Source: Argopecten irradians
Lineage: Eukaryota; Mollusca; Bivalvia; Pectinida; Pectinidae
Assembly: GCF_041381155.1 (NCBI RefSeq)
Contig: NC_091142.1
Location: 26,611,963-26,675,962 of the forward strand
Length of the DNA: 64,000 nucleotides
Reading direction: 5' to 3'
The number at the start of each line of letters is the position of its first letter. The first letter of the stretch is position 1. Shown in pieces: positions 50,290 to 62,348 of the stretch. The notes beneath the pieces were generated by a model that saw only the letters and a list, made by a program, of their open reading frames with translations, was not told the DNA's origin and did not search any database. A program made the position numbers and the translations under genes.

Positions 50290-51891
50290 TCAGGTTTCGT
50301 TATTGCTGCCCTCCGGGGAGTAATAATGCTCCTCAATACTACTACTATAGGACAAGAGGGGACCACCGTTACCGGATGCCATTACTAACATGGTATTAGA
50401 CGGGTTGTTTGTCGTGGGCCGGGACGAAACCTCAACCTTCTGTCTCTCCCTGCGGCGACGATTTCTCCTCGCTTCCTGTCCTGAAGACACAGGATCTGGA
50501 CTTGTGGCCTCCGGACTTGCCACATCTTCCGAGTTCGTCCTCTGGAGTTGTGACGTCAGACTTTGAAGACTGCGGGATCTTGTGTTGACCCCCTTCTCCA
50601 TCGTCTCAATCTGTTCTGTCTCTGTAGACTTTGAGTCATAGTTGTTGCTGGCACTGCCATATACAACAGTCTGTATATACTGATTTGTCATATCCGGTTT
50701 CGGAGGAACGTTTACTTCTTCTTCGAAATCTGTCTGTGTGGTGACAGTGCTGGTGCTGACCTTTGGGGGTAGGGTTGGAGCAGCTCCTGAGTAAGACCTT
50801 TGTGGTTTCGAAACGACTGGCTTTTCTGAATCTTGTAGATGACCCAAATCAAGGTTTCCGGCAGCGAAATGAATTTCCTTCAACACGGTGTTTGGAAGAT
50901 CTTTCAATTCAATTTCTGCAAGGCACGACAATTTCTCTTGAACTTGTTTCTTCAAGAGAAGAAGTTCGATATCCTTTCCTTTCAAAACAAGCTCGGTCAA
51001 ACTGCATGTACTTTTTAGGCTGTCGACGTTTACTTGTAGGTCACTACGCTTGTTAACATAATCCATCACCATTGGTCCATATTCGAAATGTAAGTCATCG
51101 ATTAACTGTTTTTCCTTGTTTCTAATGTCAGATATGAACTGGATGGCAGTGTCACGGATCTTCTGTTCGGCAGTTTTGATGGTACCCTCACAAGTAGTAA
51201 GAGCAAGCAGCTGGCGATCGTAAACCTCAAGCTTAGTTTTACAAGTGTTCAGAAGCTTCTGAATGCTTTCCTTATACTTTTCTACGGCATCCGAAAATTG
51301 GGAGATTTCGTGGTCTTTGTGCTCATTGAATGTGCACAGAACACAGATACACGCCTCACAAGGCTCACAGTAGAACCTTACCACCTCGTCTTGATGCTCC
51401 TTACATTCGATATCTTTCTCTATATCAACATCAAATATACTGTGGTTCTTCGTCACCTTCGTTTCGCGATGTATTTCCACACAATTTTTACACAACAGTT
51501 TGTTACAATCCAGACATTTTGATGAAGCCTCGCGATGCTTTCTATTTACAAGTTTGCAGATGTCACAAAAAGGAAACTTTGATGGCTTCTGTCTCGCCAC
51601 CACCTCCCCTAGACTCGACACCAAGAAGTTATCCGGAAGCTTCTTGACGCCCCCTAGCGGAAGCTGAGTCCGCTTTCGGCACAATGGGCAGGTAAACTCT
51701 CGATAATCGCTATACTTCTTGTAAGTACACTCAGACATGATGTGGTTGTCGATGCACTGCTCGCAGAAGGTATGAAGGCAATCCAAACATTTCGGGTTCT
51801 TGAAACTTTCAAGGCATATCTTACATGTGAGGAACTCATCGTTGATTTCCTGTGCTAACTTTCCACCTGTGGTAGTTGTTTGGTTCGTCAT
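50290..51891 (-). CDS. TRIM-like RING/B-box/coiled-coil protein, single coding exon
   Basis: Probable E3 ubiquitin ligase or scaffold of the TRIM group; 533 residues from the chosen ATG (MTNQTTTTGG). The RING finger spans residues 23-71 (C23, C26, C38, H40, C43, C46, C68, C71). B-box 1 spans 109-150 (C109, C112, C126, C129, C134, C137, H141, H150). B-box 2 spans 163-194 (C163, H166, C175, C178, C183, C186, H191, H194). A coiled coil follows at about 200-320. The last 185 residues are Ser/Thr/Pro-rich, without NHL or SPRY repeats. They contain a TTQTD word (384-388) resembling a dynein light chain (LC8) motif and a basic cluster ARRNRRRRERQ (474-484). The frame stays open upstream to 52065, but that part looks intronic (acceptor-like ATCTTCAAG ending at 51959); this ATG has A at -3 and directly precedes the RING. 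Bivalves have many such TRIM-like genes (family knowledge). Confidence 0.88.
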   Translation of the reverse strand: MTNQTTTTGGKLAQEINDEFLTCKICLESFKNPKCLDCLHTFCEQCIDNHIMSECTYKKYSDYREFTCPLCRKRTQLPLGGVKKLPDNFLVSSLGEVVARQKPSKFPFCDICKLVNRKHREASSKCLDCNKLLCKNCVEIHRETKVTKNHSIFDVDIEKDIECKEHQDEVVRFYCEPCEACICVLCTFNEHKDHEISQFSDAVEKYKESIQKLLNTCKTKLEVYDRQLLALTTCEGTIKTAEQKIRDTAIQFISDIRNKEKQLIDDLHFEYGPMVMDYVNKRSDLQVNVDSLKSTCSLTELVLKGKDIELLLLKKQVQEKLSCLAEIELKDLPNTVLKEIHFAAGNLDLGHLQDSEKPVVSKPQRSYSGAAPTLPPKVSTSTVTTQTDFEEEVNVPPKPDMTNQYIQTVVYGSASNNYDSKSTETEQIETMEKGVNTRSRSLQSLTSQLQRTNSEDVASPEATSPDPVSSGQEARRNRRRRERQKVEVSSRPTTNNPSNTMLVMASGNGGPLLSYSSSIEEHYYSPEGSNNET

Positions 51892-53511
51892 GCTGTTGAG
51901 TGTGTTGTAGTCAATGGACGTAGTATAATATCGATCTCGCTCAAGCCGGCGCCGGTACCTTGAAGATATAAACAAGATTCTGACATTACTAAACACGTCA
52001 TACTCAGAAAACACAAGTACATTATTTTTGTATAAACTGTAAATGATAAATGACAAATATATCAACGTTGATTATCAATATATGAACGAGCATATCAACA
52101 CATTCCTATCAAAATGTCATGTACAGATGTGTATTTAAAACAATAAATTTAAGTCAGGTGGTGCCGTTTCTTCATGCTAAATATTAATGATATTCATTGT
52201 GACTTGTTTGAGCATATCAGAAACAATAGGACACATTTTACAAATTAAACCATTATTGTAGGTCAAATACAAATTATATCGTATTAAATTATAAACTATA
52301 ATTTATTTGAAAAACTTTTCAATATGCATTTCAAACATACGTTACAATATCAACAGTTTTTTTTACATCGATCATATTAGTAAAGCATGCTTGCATTTAA
52401 TTGATAAAATCGCTAATGCAAAACAAGCGTTTCGTTATGTTCCCAAGATGTAGTTGAGATTCAAGGCTTCTTTTGCTTTCCCTTTGTTTTCATTTCAATG
52501 AAAATGACCAGAAACATCAGTGACCTATATATTTCTTTTGGTCACGTATTATCCAGTAACTACGACCAGACATTCTTTTTATTCATTCAGCCAGTGAAGT
52601 CCAAGAGGTAATAGAAACATGAAAATATATTATTAAATGATATAATGAATAATACTATCTTGTGACCTTGACCTTTTATGTATGACCTTCAATAATGGAC
52701 AATGATACTCTGTCTTTAAATAATAATCGCTTAAATATACAACTTTCATTCAGCGTTGGAGTGTATTTATGATTTTATTTCCGGTAACTTACAGTTAAAA
52801 TAATAGCAAGCTATGTGTGCATGCTGACGTCGCTTGTTAGGATTTGTAACATTTTATTTGGGTGTGGTAGAGCTTGATAGCCAACAGGAAGTCGTAACCC
52901 AGGAGTTCTTGGATTGACATTAAATGTCTTTCTTTAGATGAAACCTGAATCACATTGTGTTATATATATACTCACTGAACAGAAACTTTAATGCTTTATA
53001 ATTATAGCCTCTATATCTGACGTAGCCGATACTGAAAGGTCTGCCAGATACAATATAGTTTGCTGAGTTTAATGAAAAGTATTGTTAGTTTTCAATTCCA
53101 TTTGAAAGGCATGGATGGACTATATAATAATGAATTACGTATCATCAAATTTATAATTTATCATATTAAATGGTGTTTCAGAGAATGTATCTCAATGAAA
53201 TATATTTTTTTTGACTGGGACTATCTAGCTGTAAAATAAGACTACGGAATGCCACGTAAAGAAAATCTTACAGCATGACATCATCAAGTCTTCCTGTTAG
53301 TTGAAACTTCAAACCTATTTTTATAAAACTCGTGAGTGTGGCAGATGTAATCTCTGTGTCAGGGTCTTCCTCTCAGAACTGTCAGCTCTATCTTAAATGT
53401 AATGCATTTTAGACTTATACCTGCCTCTTTAAAGCACCAGAATATCAAAATTATAAAATCGCAAAAAATCGAGTTCCTCAATGTTCGTTTCAAAGAACAG
53501 TAAAATAATAG
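51892..53511. other. 5' flank of the TRIM-like gene, nothing else recognised
   Basis: A possible 3' splice acceptor for a 5' UTR intron lies at 51959-51960 on the minus strand (TTTATATCTTCAAG). No upstream exon could be identified. The rest is A+T-rich and featureless. Confidence 0.4.
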
Positions 53512-54003
53512 CACAGGCGTCTGCTTCTGGTTTGATAAAAATATAATAACCTACCCCTACTATATGAACAAGGTGAGACACTCCGATACTTCAACTGTGG
53601 AACGGAATTGGAACTCTTCAAGTGAGCAGTTGCAAGAAGCAATCTGATTTGTCAATTAATTTGATTAACCAATCGGATTGCAACTTGCAAAACTGCTTGC
53701 TTGAAAGATCAACTTCCGTTCCATAGTTGATGCATCGTCCGCTACTTGGATACTTCTTGTCCTGTTTCATATTAAATAACCGTAACTTCGAGACAAAAAC
53801 CTGGCATGCATTGTAAAAAGAGGATTCTTAATTAAGGTACGTTGATTGAACGAGCGGACACTCAATATTTTCGTCAAATTTGGTCTAATTTCAAAGTGAA
53901 TTGGAGCGTACCCTCAACTTCCGGTTTATGGAGTGTCTTACCTTGTTCATATAGTAGGGGTAGGACATTGTATTTTTTCCAAAACCAGATGCAGACGCCT
54001 GTG
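53512..54003. mobile_element. 492-bp nested foldback (MITE-like) element
   Basis: The left end CACAGGCGTCTGCTTCTGGT through CCTACCCCTACTATATGAAC to AAGGTGAGACACTCC recurs inverted at the right end (53930-54003), arms about 72 bp with few mismatches. A second inverted repeat is nested inside at 53585-53736: TTCAACTGTGGAACGGAA and onward pairs with TTCCGTTCCATAGTTGATGC, arms about 65 bp. About 195 bp of unrelated sequence makes the structure asymmetric. A 67-codon frame inside has no motif. Confidence 0.7.
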
Positions 54004-57000
54004 ATCATAGTGAATGTAAATATCTACATAGTCCTTTGCAAATGAAAAGTTCACCAAACTCTAAAAAATTACTTTTAATAAAAAATGTTGCTAAATTCAT
54101 TAAGCAATGGGCGAATGTAGGTGGATGTTCCATGTAGAAAAACACACAGACATAATGAGATCAGATGCTCCGGAAAAAACACCTGTCGTATGAATCGCCT
54201 ATAACACGCGTCATATGGTTAAGTTCTTAGTTGCCCTTGACGGCTTCTTCTGTTTGACAAGGTATAAGAATATCGTATATGGTTTACTTCATGATCATGC
54301 GAAATTTGGTTTCGTTACGAATTATCTATTTGGCTTAAAATGAGTTAATATTCACCGTTTGTCACTTCGCTTCTGTATAGCTAATACAACGGCGAACATT
54401 TATTGTAGAAAAAAGAATCCATCTGGACACGTGTTTTTGAAGGGAAATTCATAATGTATGACGTAAACACTGAAAAGAGCTATTTGTCAAACCTCACAAA
54501 GCGAAGAGGATACACATGCAATATTTCTTCGTGCGAATTTCACGTGAATTTCATGTGGACCGGGACAAAAATGTGAATTTCATAAGAGAAAAAACTGCCT
54601 GTGTACTGTAAACATATTTATTTTGTCGCAATTAAATCTTACGCAAAAAGTAATCTTGAGCAGATAAGCGCAAAGATGGATATGTAGAGACAATACACAG
54701 AAATATTCAATAAGCGCAATCATGTTTAAGCGCAATAATTATGGCGCAAAAAGCGCTAAAATAAGATTATCGCAAAATATTACAATAATAGTTATTTTTA
54801 CACTGAGGACTGGGTGTTCCTGGCTTTGTGTATGAATGTCATTCTAACACATTTCTCTATCACATTTTATGTTGTTCATTATTATAAGTTATAAGTATAC
54901 AACGCAAAGTCAGGATTCTATGTTAGGATTCACCCATCTGTTTATTATTCAGGCACGTGCTTTAGATAAATTGGCAGTGTATACTGGGCACGTATATTAA
55001 CCATTCGTCATACACGAAGCATGTTAATACGGTCAGAACCTTAGCATTTTTGTGGCTTTTGGATCAAACTAGGTTGTTAATCCAAGAACGTACCGAACGA
55101 TTTAGGGTAACTAAGGATATCAAACGGTTGCTACGCTAAGACCTTCGGATAAATAACGACGGGAGGTTATCGGTGGATTTTGCGTCAGGCATTGAAACAT
55201 GAGAAGAAAGAGCAAGAAAATACGTATATCTATGTATATCGCCTAGTTTAAGACCAGAATGGCGTAGTCAGCTGTTCATCAGTAATGACGGTATATTTCG
55301 TGTGCCTAACTTGATGTGATTTTAAGCCGTCTGATGATGCGTATCCATCTGGTTAACCAATGGCTATTCACTAACAAGGAAATTATAAATCAGGGTTTCA
55401 AAAATATTCATTAGCAACTCTAAACCCTTTTGTTCTAAAATAGTTAATCCCGTTTGTTGTAACTTAGTTAAACCCCTTTTGTTGTGACATAGTTAAATCC
55501 CTTTTGCACACGCCTTAACGACGTTCAAAATCTCTATGAGAAAAGACATTACAAGACAGGCGTAATAGTGGACCGCTTCTCTACCACCATAATTTACGGT
55601 TGTTCTAAAACATCAATTGCTATATGAAATAATTTATTGAAAAAAAGGATTTATTGACAAAAAGGGTAATGAAACCTAGAGTGTAGACTGGCCATAACAC
55701 CCTGAGTTGATAAGATTTTTTCAGCAGAGTTCTAATACTAGATTATCTCCCACTAAACCTAGTACCAGAAATGTAATACACAAATAATCAAGCCAGATTT
55801 TAGTGATATTTTTTTTTAATTTTCTAGAGTAGAGTTGTAGGGTGAGGATTAAATCACTCACATGCAATTCAATGCTTTCAAAATTGATGTTTTATTCTAT
55901 TGTAGTGTAGTTTTTAACATGAAACATCCTAGTTACAAGCCATTTGACAGATGGTTCTCAAAATCTCTTCCAAACAATAATACCTCTTTAATAACTTCTT
56001 TAGAGTGGAGATTTACCGTTATTATCTTAACAACATAGGGTTAGTTTATACACAGATTTACTTGACAAAGGTAACCAATTTGTGAAGCTATGGATTACTT
56101 TATATTCGTGTAGTAACATATGTATATTAAGTGGTGCATTACGACTATACGTGCGTAGTGATATATCACTGATGTCATAGAATACACCATACGGATATGC
56201 AGGGGGACACGGGCCTCGTGGAGTACCTCAGAATCCCCATCTCTGGCATGTAAATAATTGCTAATTATCTGTTATGCTTATCAGATATAAACACAGACAG
56301 AGTGCCATGTTAAACAAACATAATCTGTCAGAGATCTATATATAGCAACAGGCATATCACAAGTTCACAGGAAACATAAGTTTTTATTTGATTTGGTTTT
56401 AAAACATGGACGAAGAAATAATTGCGTAAAAGAAACATGTTTATGTATAGGCCAAGAACATTAAGAGTCTAATTTGTTTTGGGGAATTTAAGTTTATAAC
56501 ATATTAAATCTGTGAGTTGTAAGACATATCTATGAGAAGTTCTTCGACGAAAAAAACACCAGGTATTTGATGTTGAAGCAGGAGAACTTGTCTTAAAACA
56601 GGAGCAACATTCCCCACATTAAGAAGTTATTTTAAAACCTAACAATAATTTGCAAGAAGCTTCGCCAACTGGTTATCAATTACTTCTCGAAAAGAGATAA
56701 GTTCAGGAATTAAAATACAGACTGATTGCCCGTGCGACAGAGGGTGGATATCAGCTATGTCTTAATGTTACCGACTGTATCACCAAAAACAATATATCAT
56801 ACTGTATTTAGGAACAAGACGTATTCTATTTGTTGCATTTCATATAAAATAAATATTGATCCAGACTTGACCTAGAATAAGCTGTCGTCGACGAGGCAGA
56901 AAACATTCACTGTTCGGGAGCTCCTGATTCTATTTATATACATTTCGATCATCCGTTTGTAATTATAATGGATACCAAATATATACTGTACTTCAATAAC

Positions 57001-57478
57001 AGTAATAATTCAGTATTTAAATGTTATTGATCTATGGTAGGAAAACGATGTGTTCATTCTTTGAAAGTCAATACATATACCAACAATTCATATTCATAAT
57101 ATTTCGTTATAATTGACTTTTGATATAGAATTGATGTACCAATGTATTTCATTGATTGACTTTCGTCTATGAGAAAAAGTGTTCACGTATTAACCAAACA
57201 AGCAACCTTACAAAGAGTGACGTCATTTCATGCATTAGTGGCAACAAACATAATGTGTAAGTGGCGAAAACTTTTGCTATAAGCAAGATAGAATTATGGT
57301 TGTACATAAATATTTCTCTGTACATTTCGTTAACACAAGAGTTTAATGGGGTAAAGTATGGGAATTACTTCCAGACCTCCCCCACTCAAAAACACAGCAC
57401 ATTGTACGATTTATATAGACATTAGGACGATTCGGTGCTCGCCTCTTTAACAATTTATTAAATATGGCGTGTGCCCCT
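54004..57478. other. Non-coding stretch with minor repeats
   Basis: Near 54625-54775, the word AAGCGCAA(A/T) recurs several times and a weak inverted repeat (TTTTGTCGCAATTAAATC against AGATTATCGCAAAA) suggests a decayed MITE. At about 55421-55506 there are three and a half copies of a 24-25-bp unit related to TAAATCCCTTTTGTTGTAAC plus ATAGT. A TGACGTCA lies at 57218-57225. No gene is recognisable. Confidence 0.4.
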
Positions 57479-57896
57479 TTAATATCTCAGCACGTTTTGG
57501 ATGATCGGCCACTCCCCTAGTATAATGTCTACATCAGTTCCTCCTACCGTGCACATCGTACGTGCGCATACTAAAACATGTGTTCTGATGGCTTTAATCA
57601 TCGCCTCGATCAGAAATAGCTCGGCAGTGCTGTATAGAGGCCGGCTATATGAAGGGCATCATAGACGATGTATATTTTTAAACACTTTCAACACTTCTTC
57701 AGCATTCTTAGTGGATTTTTTTGCATTCATCAAAACATAAGACTTAATATTTTATTGGCATTGAGTTTAGAAAATCTCGATTCATTCTTATTCAAATAAA
57801 CCAACTTTACCAGTGCACCAGACTGTAAAAATATGCATATATATATACTCACCGTTTCGATAAGTAAACCACGATCATGAAGCTAGGTTTCGACAT
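57479..57896 (-). other. Possible tiny two-exon ORF, unknown protein
   Basis: On the minus strand, ATG at 57896 opens MSKPSFMIVVYLSK and ends in an excellent donor, CG|GTGAGT (exon 57896-57853). An acceptor CTTCATATAG lies 208 bp on, and the second segment (57644-57479) continues in matching phase 2 to a TAA, giving 69 residues in all. The second part reads naturally (for example STAELFLIEAMIKAIRTHVL, then TVGGTDVDIILGEWP) and is more G+C-rich than its flanks. The plus strand is also open over the second segment, and I recognise no family. It could equally be a transposon fragment or chance. Confidence 0.2.
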
Positions 57897-59399
57897 CTTA
57901 ATATCATTCGTATACAAAATAGGTCTATTACTGCATCACTTACATTAAAACGATCTTGGTGGTCATTGGATTTTTCATACAAATATATCACGCGGAGATT
58001 TCAGAAGGATGTACATTTTGGAAGATAACCTAAGATTATATCCAAAGACTAAATGAACAAGGCATTGCAGCGAATGGTATAATGAAGGTTCAAGCGAATT
58101 CTGTGCCTACCGAGAAGCTTGAGAAAAGACACGAAATTGAAAAGAACACTATTGATTACCATGGATATACTTCAATCATGACCTTTATTCTAAGATGTGT
58201 TGCTCTTCATGCTCTTGGTTGATTCAGTGTTTCATTAGGCTGTATTTGATTGACAGATCCCTCTTGCTCACAGTCTTCGTAGATAATTCGGAGAGGTTAC
58301 CTGTATTCTTTTACGAAACCACAAATAGTCGGTCTCTTTGCTAAGTGCAAATCTAATCTCTTTGATCGGGACTCATCACAAGGTCTTATTATTCAAACCA
58401 GAAAGATGCACTCTCCACTTAAAGCGTACCTGGAGGTCCAGGTAGTAAAATCATTCACTAACAATCAACATCATTGTTTTGCATTAAAGGGGTCAGACGA
58501 TATCGACCATCACACCAAACAATGCATAATAGGTTCTATGTTCAAACACTAGGTATCTACAAGCAATACCTCGGTATACGTTTATGAGTGCACATAACAT
58601 CATTTTCATTTGATCTCTATTCCAACATCATTCGCGTTATTTGATGATTTATTAGAGGTATTCCGTGCTTACTGTTTTTCAGTTTAAGCTAGCAGATGGG
58701 GTCATTTCGCCCACTATGATATTCCATGGAAGCGATTTCTTTCGCCATGTTTCTCTGTGTGAAAATTTGTAAATGTTTTTTTTTTTTTTTTTTTTTTTAT
58801 CTTGGAATGAATGTTGCTATTAATATCTTCCTCTTTTATGTGAGAACAGTTTTGTTGGCCTCCGATCTTTTCTTCCATTAACCGACGGGTTATGTCATGC
58901 CGTTATGAATAGCTTCTGGTGTAGGTGTAAGGGGGATATTGTGCAAAATGCAAACAGAAATATAAACATAGACAATCAATATCAACGCTCACAAATTACA
59001 AGGCCAAATATTTAGTTATGATTGGTGGCCAGTCTCTTAGTTCTATGATTTTAACGACATTATGCCAACTCATTTCTTTATTGCATAGTAATAAAATATG
59101 AATCTGGCACGTGCACGTTTGTTCCTTAGTAACTTAAAAACATGATATACAACTATTACATTTATTTATAGCATCGTTACCTTTGAAGGCGTGGGGGAGC
59201 TGACTTGTAATCCTGTATAATTCATGTCTTCCGGTACATGTAGGAGGCGCACAGTCTCCTTATACACCTCATACAAACTTTGAAGAGAAATATCAAAATT
59301 CAAACGCAAATCGACAAAAATGATATTTCAGGTATTTACAATTTGAAAAAATTAATTTGATTCTGGTGTTATTTATGTAAAAGGAGAGGAGAAACTGTA
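57897..59399. other. Non-coding stretch, nothing recognised
   Basis: Contains a poly-T run of about 22 bases near 58777-58798. No convincing open frames or repeats were seen. Confidence 0.4.
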
Positions 59400-59476
59400 G
59401 TGGCCAGACGGGAATTCGAACCCTCAGGACCTACAAGCATTAGCCGGACGCTCTACAGATTGAGCTATCTGGTCAC
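59400..59476 (-). tRNA. Degenerate tRNA-like sequence (Ile-AAT-like), pseudogene or SINE head
   Basis: The minus strand reads TGACCAGATAGCTCAATCTG, TAGAGCG, then an anticodon region CCGGCTAATGCTTG and TGAGGGTTCGAATTCCCG, ending CTGGCCA. A 7-bp acceptor stem with one A-C mismatch, a 4-bp D stem (GCTC/GAGC) and a B box GGTTCGAATTC are clear. The anticodon would be AAT. The anticodon stem is poor (wobbles and one mismatch) and the T loop has an extra base, so it is unlikely to work as a tRNA. A run of six T residues follows on the minus strand at 59351-59346, a possible Pol III terminator. Confidence 0.55.
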
Positions 59477-62288
59477 CGTTGATCGACTCAGTCCAATCCC
59501 GCTTCACTTATATCGTCGTTTCTTTCCAGTTACGATTCAATTCTTGTATTTGCCAAATATAAGATGTAACCACAATTGAGAAACTAAGACGACAGCATGT
59601 GTTCTTAGTCGTTTGGCAAGGGTGGTGGGATCACAAATCACAGCATTTGTTATCAATACATAGTGGATTCTGTACAAAAATAATTTTCACTATAATGTAG
59701 ACAGCCTTGATGTTTAAATCCTCAAATTATGGTAGGTTATATGAAGAAACATGGAAAAAGACCCATGCTAAATCAGTCGAAACATCGAAGCACTGAATAG
59801 TTCTTTTAGCGTAGAATTAGAGAACTGAATACTGTCCACCTAAAGACAGTCATGGATACAAAGGTTATCTTGAATTTCTTAGAATCGATTTAATATAATT
59901 GAGCTAACGTTCCATCCACATAGGAGGGTGGTAGGAATGATTTCAGGAAATAAATCCGCACCATCATCACGCTAATGTTTTCTTTTTATGCTCTGTTCAT
60001 ACATTGGGCAGGAACATTAAACTAATGAAAGTTCGATGAATAAATACAATTGCAATTCATATTTGTAAAATGATGTTGCCACAAAGACAGGTTTAAAAAA
60101 GTTATGTTCTGTATTTTTTGTTTAACAGAGGCTAGGGTCACAGAGTGTTTTGTACACACCAGTGGGTAGGATAGGTGCGCTTTACCAACGTCTTTCTTTG
60201 AAGTTGTGTACTAACCTACCCTGCAGTAAAACAAAGAAGAGACTCAGCTAGAGAGAATTTGGCACCATCCTACGACCTCGTGGACACATTCATCATGGGA
60301 CTAGTTGTACCGTACTAATAGTTGGCTTACTTACAAAGACAACCATTTTCAGCCAAACAAAAAGGTCACAATGTTTAGTCTATTGTCTGACCTATTATGA
60401 CCTTGTGTGTTGCTGACCATAGACTCGAGATGACCCTAGTAGCATGGCTATTATCTAACGCACGAAAAGATGTTCTGCTACCAGAATTATGCCTAGCAGC
60501 AATACTCCAATATTATATAATTATTTTATGTTTCTGGCTAATGTCCCCTATTTCATCCATATGAATTGTACACATTGGTTAGTTTTTGTTTTGTTTGGAC
60601 ACATCATACTAAAAATAGCATATATACTACATTTCGAAGACGTTTGTAATTGATAAGATTTTTCATATTCAATGTTATCAGTACTGTATGACATAAACAT
60701 AGACTAGTGAAGCCGCGCTATTGTTTAGCAACACATATTTAAAAAGTAATTCAAAAGTGTTTGCTCTTATTTTTCTAAAATACGATAATCTGCTATTCGT
60801 AAAAAGTAATAAAATATTCGTTAAAACTATTGGATGAATAAGTATCTGTCGTCAAAATCCCCATGATTATAACATGTAGCTATGCTTGTAATATACCCTA
60901 CGTGTAGTAGACGGTCTATATCCTTTGGTGCTTACTCTATAATGATCATATCTAGCATACTTACTCCCATTAAAGTGAAGAGGTCTATTGACATATAAAA
61001 GGCAGTCAAGGCAGCCAAACCCTATACAAAATGTGTCTTGATTTTCGCGTACTCATGCACTTGTGACGACTCTATTGGATCCCAACTAAATAACAACAGT
61101 TGTCAGATATCAACGGTTTTTTTTTAAGTTTCATCGTGACAGAAACAGTTTTTATTACTTATTCTGTACAAAGGATCTGACACTTGTCACGAACTAGAAA
61201 ACAAGTTAGGTTTGCCAAATGGATTGCCAGGCGGTATGTAGCCACGCCTTGTGTTCGCATACCTATTCAATGTCGGAGTAAATGCCGTAGCATATTTAAT
61301 GCAAAATACACAGTCACGTGTTATTTGATTGACAGCTTGTGTACCATCAAACCAGTTCGATATCTTAACAGTATTGCATATCATCTGCAGCATTGAATTT
61401 ATTTATGACTGAATACATGTTGATGTTTTACACATTTAGCTACAAAATTAACCATGCCATGTACCCATCACTGAAGGGAACATTCTTCATTATAGGCACT
61501 TGTCCTACTTTATAATGGACTAGGCTAATCCAGCGGTGATGCCAATCAGATAAATGGAACACCTCTTTAGACAAAAGGTTACGAATGATGTGTCGTGACA
61601 TACACGAAACTTTGCCACTTGCACATCATGTATTACTACGCAACCTGTGACGTCACATTGTCAAGGTTACTGTCTGTACCACCGATATAACCTTCCGCTC
61701 ACATAACATGTCTGAGATATCGCGTAATGATCTCCCCGCTAGTGGCATGTCATATACCATGCTGACATTATACCATAACGCATGACTGTTAATGATGCCG
61801 GGGGTCCTATGTATAGAGGAGAAACGCTAATCAGTGCTATCCATTATGAGAAGTTTGGGGTATCATGCTTGGAAGAAGGAAATGGGAGATACTCGTCTTT
61901 TTCATAATTTCCCCGAATATTCCACATTGATTCGATTTTGCTGTAACTCTTACTACCACAATGATCCATTCAGTTTAAAAATAATTTGATCATCTTGATT
62001 GACATCACATCTGCTTACACGTCAAACATTTATGTTAGATATGATCCAGATATCGACCTCCACGTGACCTTGTTAAAATCTTAATTAACTTCATTTCTAA
62101 ATGTTTCTTAAGGAACATGTGGGCAAAACTAACACATTTTTAGAACATCAACGATTTCTCATACTAAATATCATACCAATTACTTAATTACGTTATATTG
62201 ATTTTTGTGTTAATTTTTGTTTTCTCGTGTTCATCCTGTTGAAATCGGTTTCAATGGAAAACAAATCTGATGTTCTATGTATAAGTGG
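59477..62288. other. Non-coding stretch, nothing recognised
   Basis: Short open frames on both strands at 61184-61396 overlap each other and match no family that I recognise. TGACGTCA occurs at 61648-61655. No clear repeats. Confidence 0.4.
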
Positions 62289-62348
62289 CTTTCACATACA
62301 GTATGATGGTATGAATGACTTTCACATACAGTATTGTGGTATGAATGG
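62289..62348 (+). repeat. Tandem repeat, 30-bp unit, two copies
   Basis: CTTTCACATACAGTATGATG plus GTATGAATGA is followed by a second copy with three differences, starting at 62319. The unit is a multiple of three and lies in a short open plus-strand frame (62227-62433), which I do not consider a gene. Confidence 0.7.

Noticed and set aside
50763..51647. Several plus-strand open frames of 74-105 codons
   Set aside because: Antisense shadows of the TRIM-like coding exon.
51892..52065. N-terminal extension of the TRIM-like protein to an ATG at 52065
   Set aside because: The extra residues are A+T-driven and hydrophobic, with an acceptor-like sequence at 51959. The ATG at 51891 has a good context and directly precedes the RING domain.
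57501..57740. 79-codon plus-strand frame
   Set aside because: Overlaps the more exon-like minus-strand reading, and neither has recognised homology; not called as a gene.
61184..61396. Overlapping 70- and 68-codon frames on opposite strands
   Set aside because: No family recognised and no convincing splice sites at either end. Possibly a decayed repeat.
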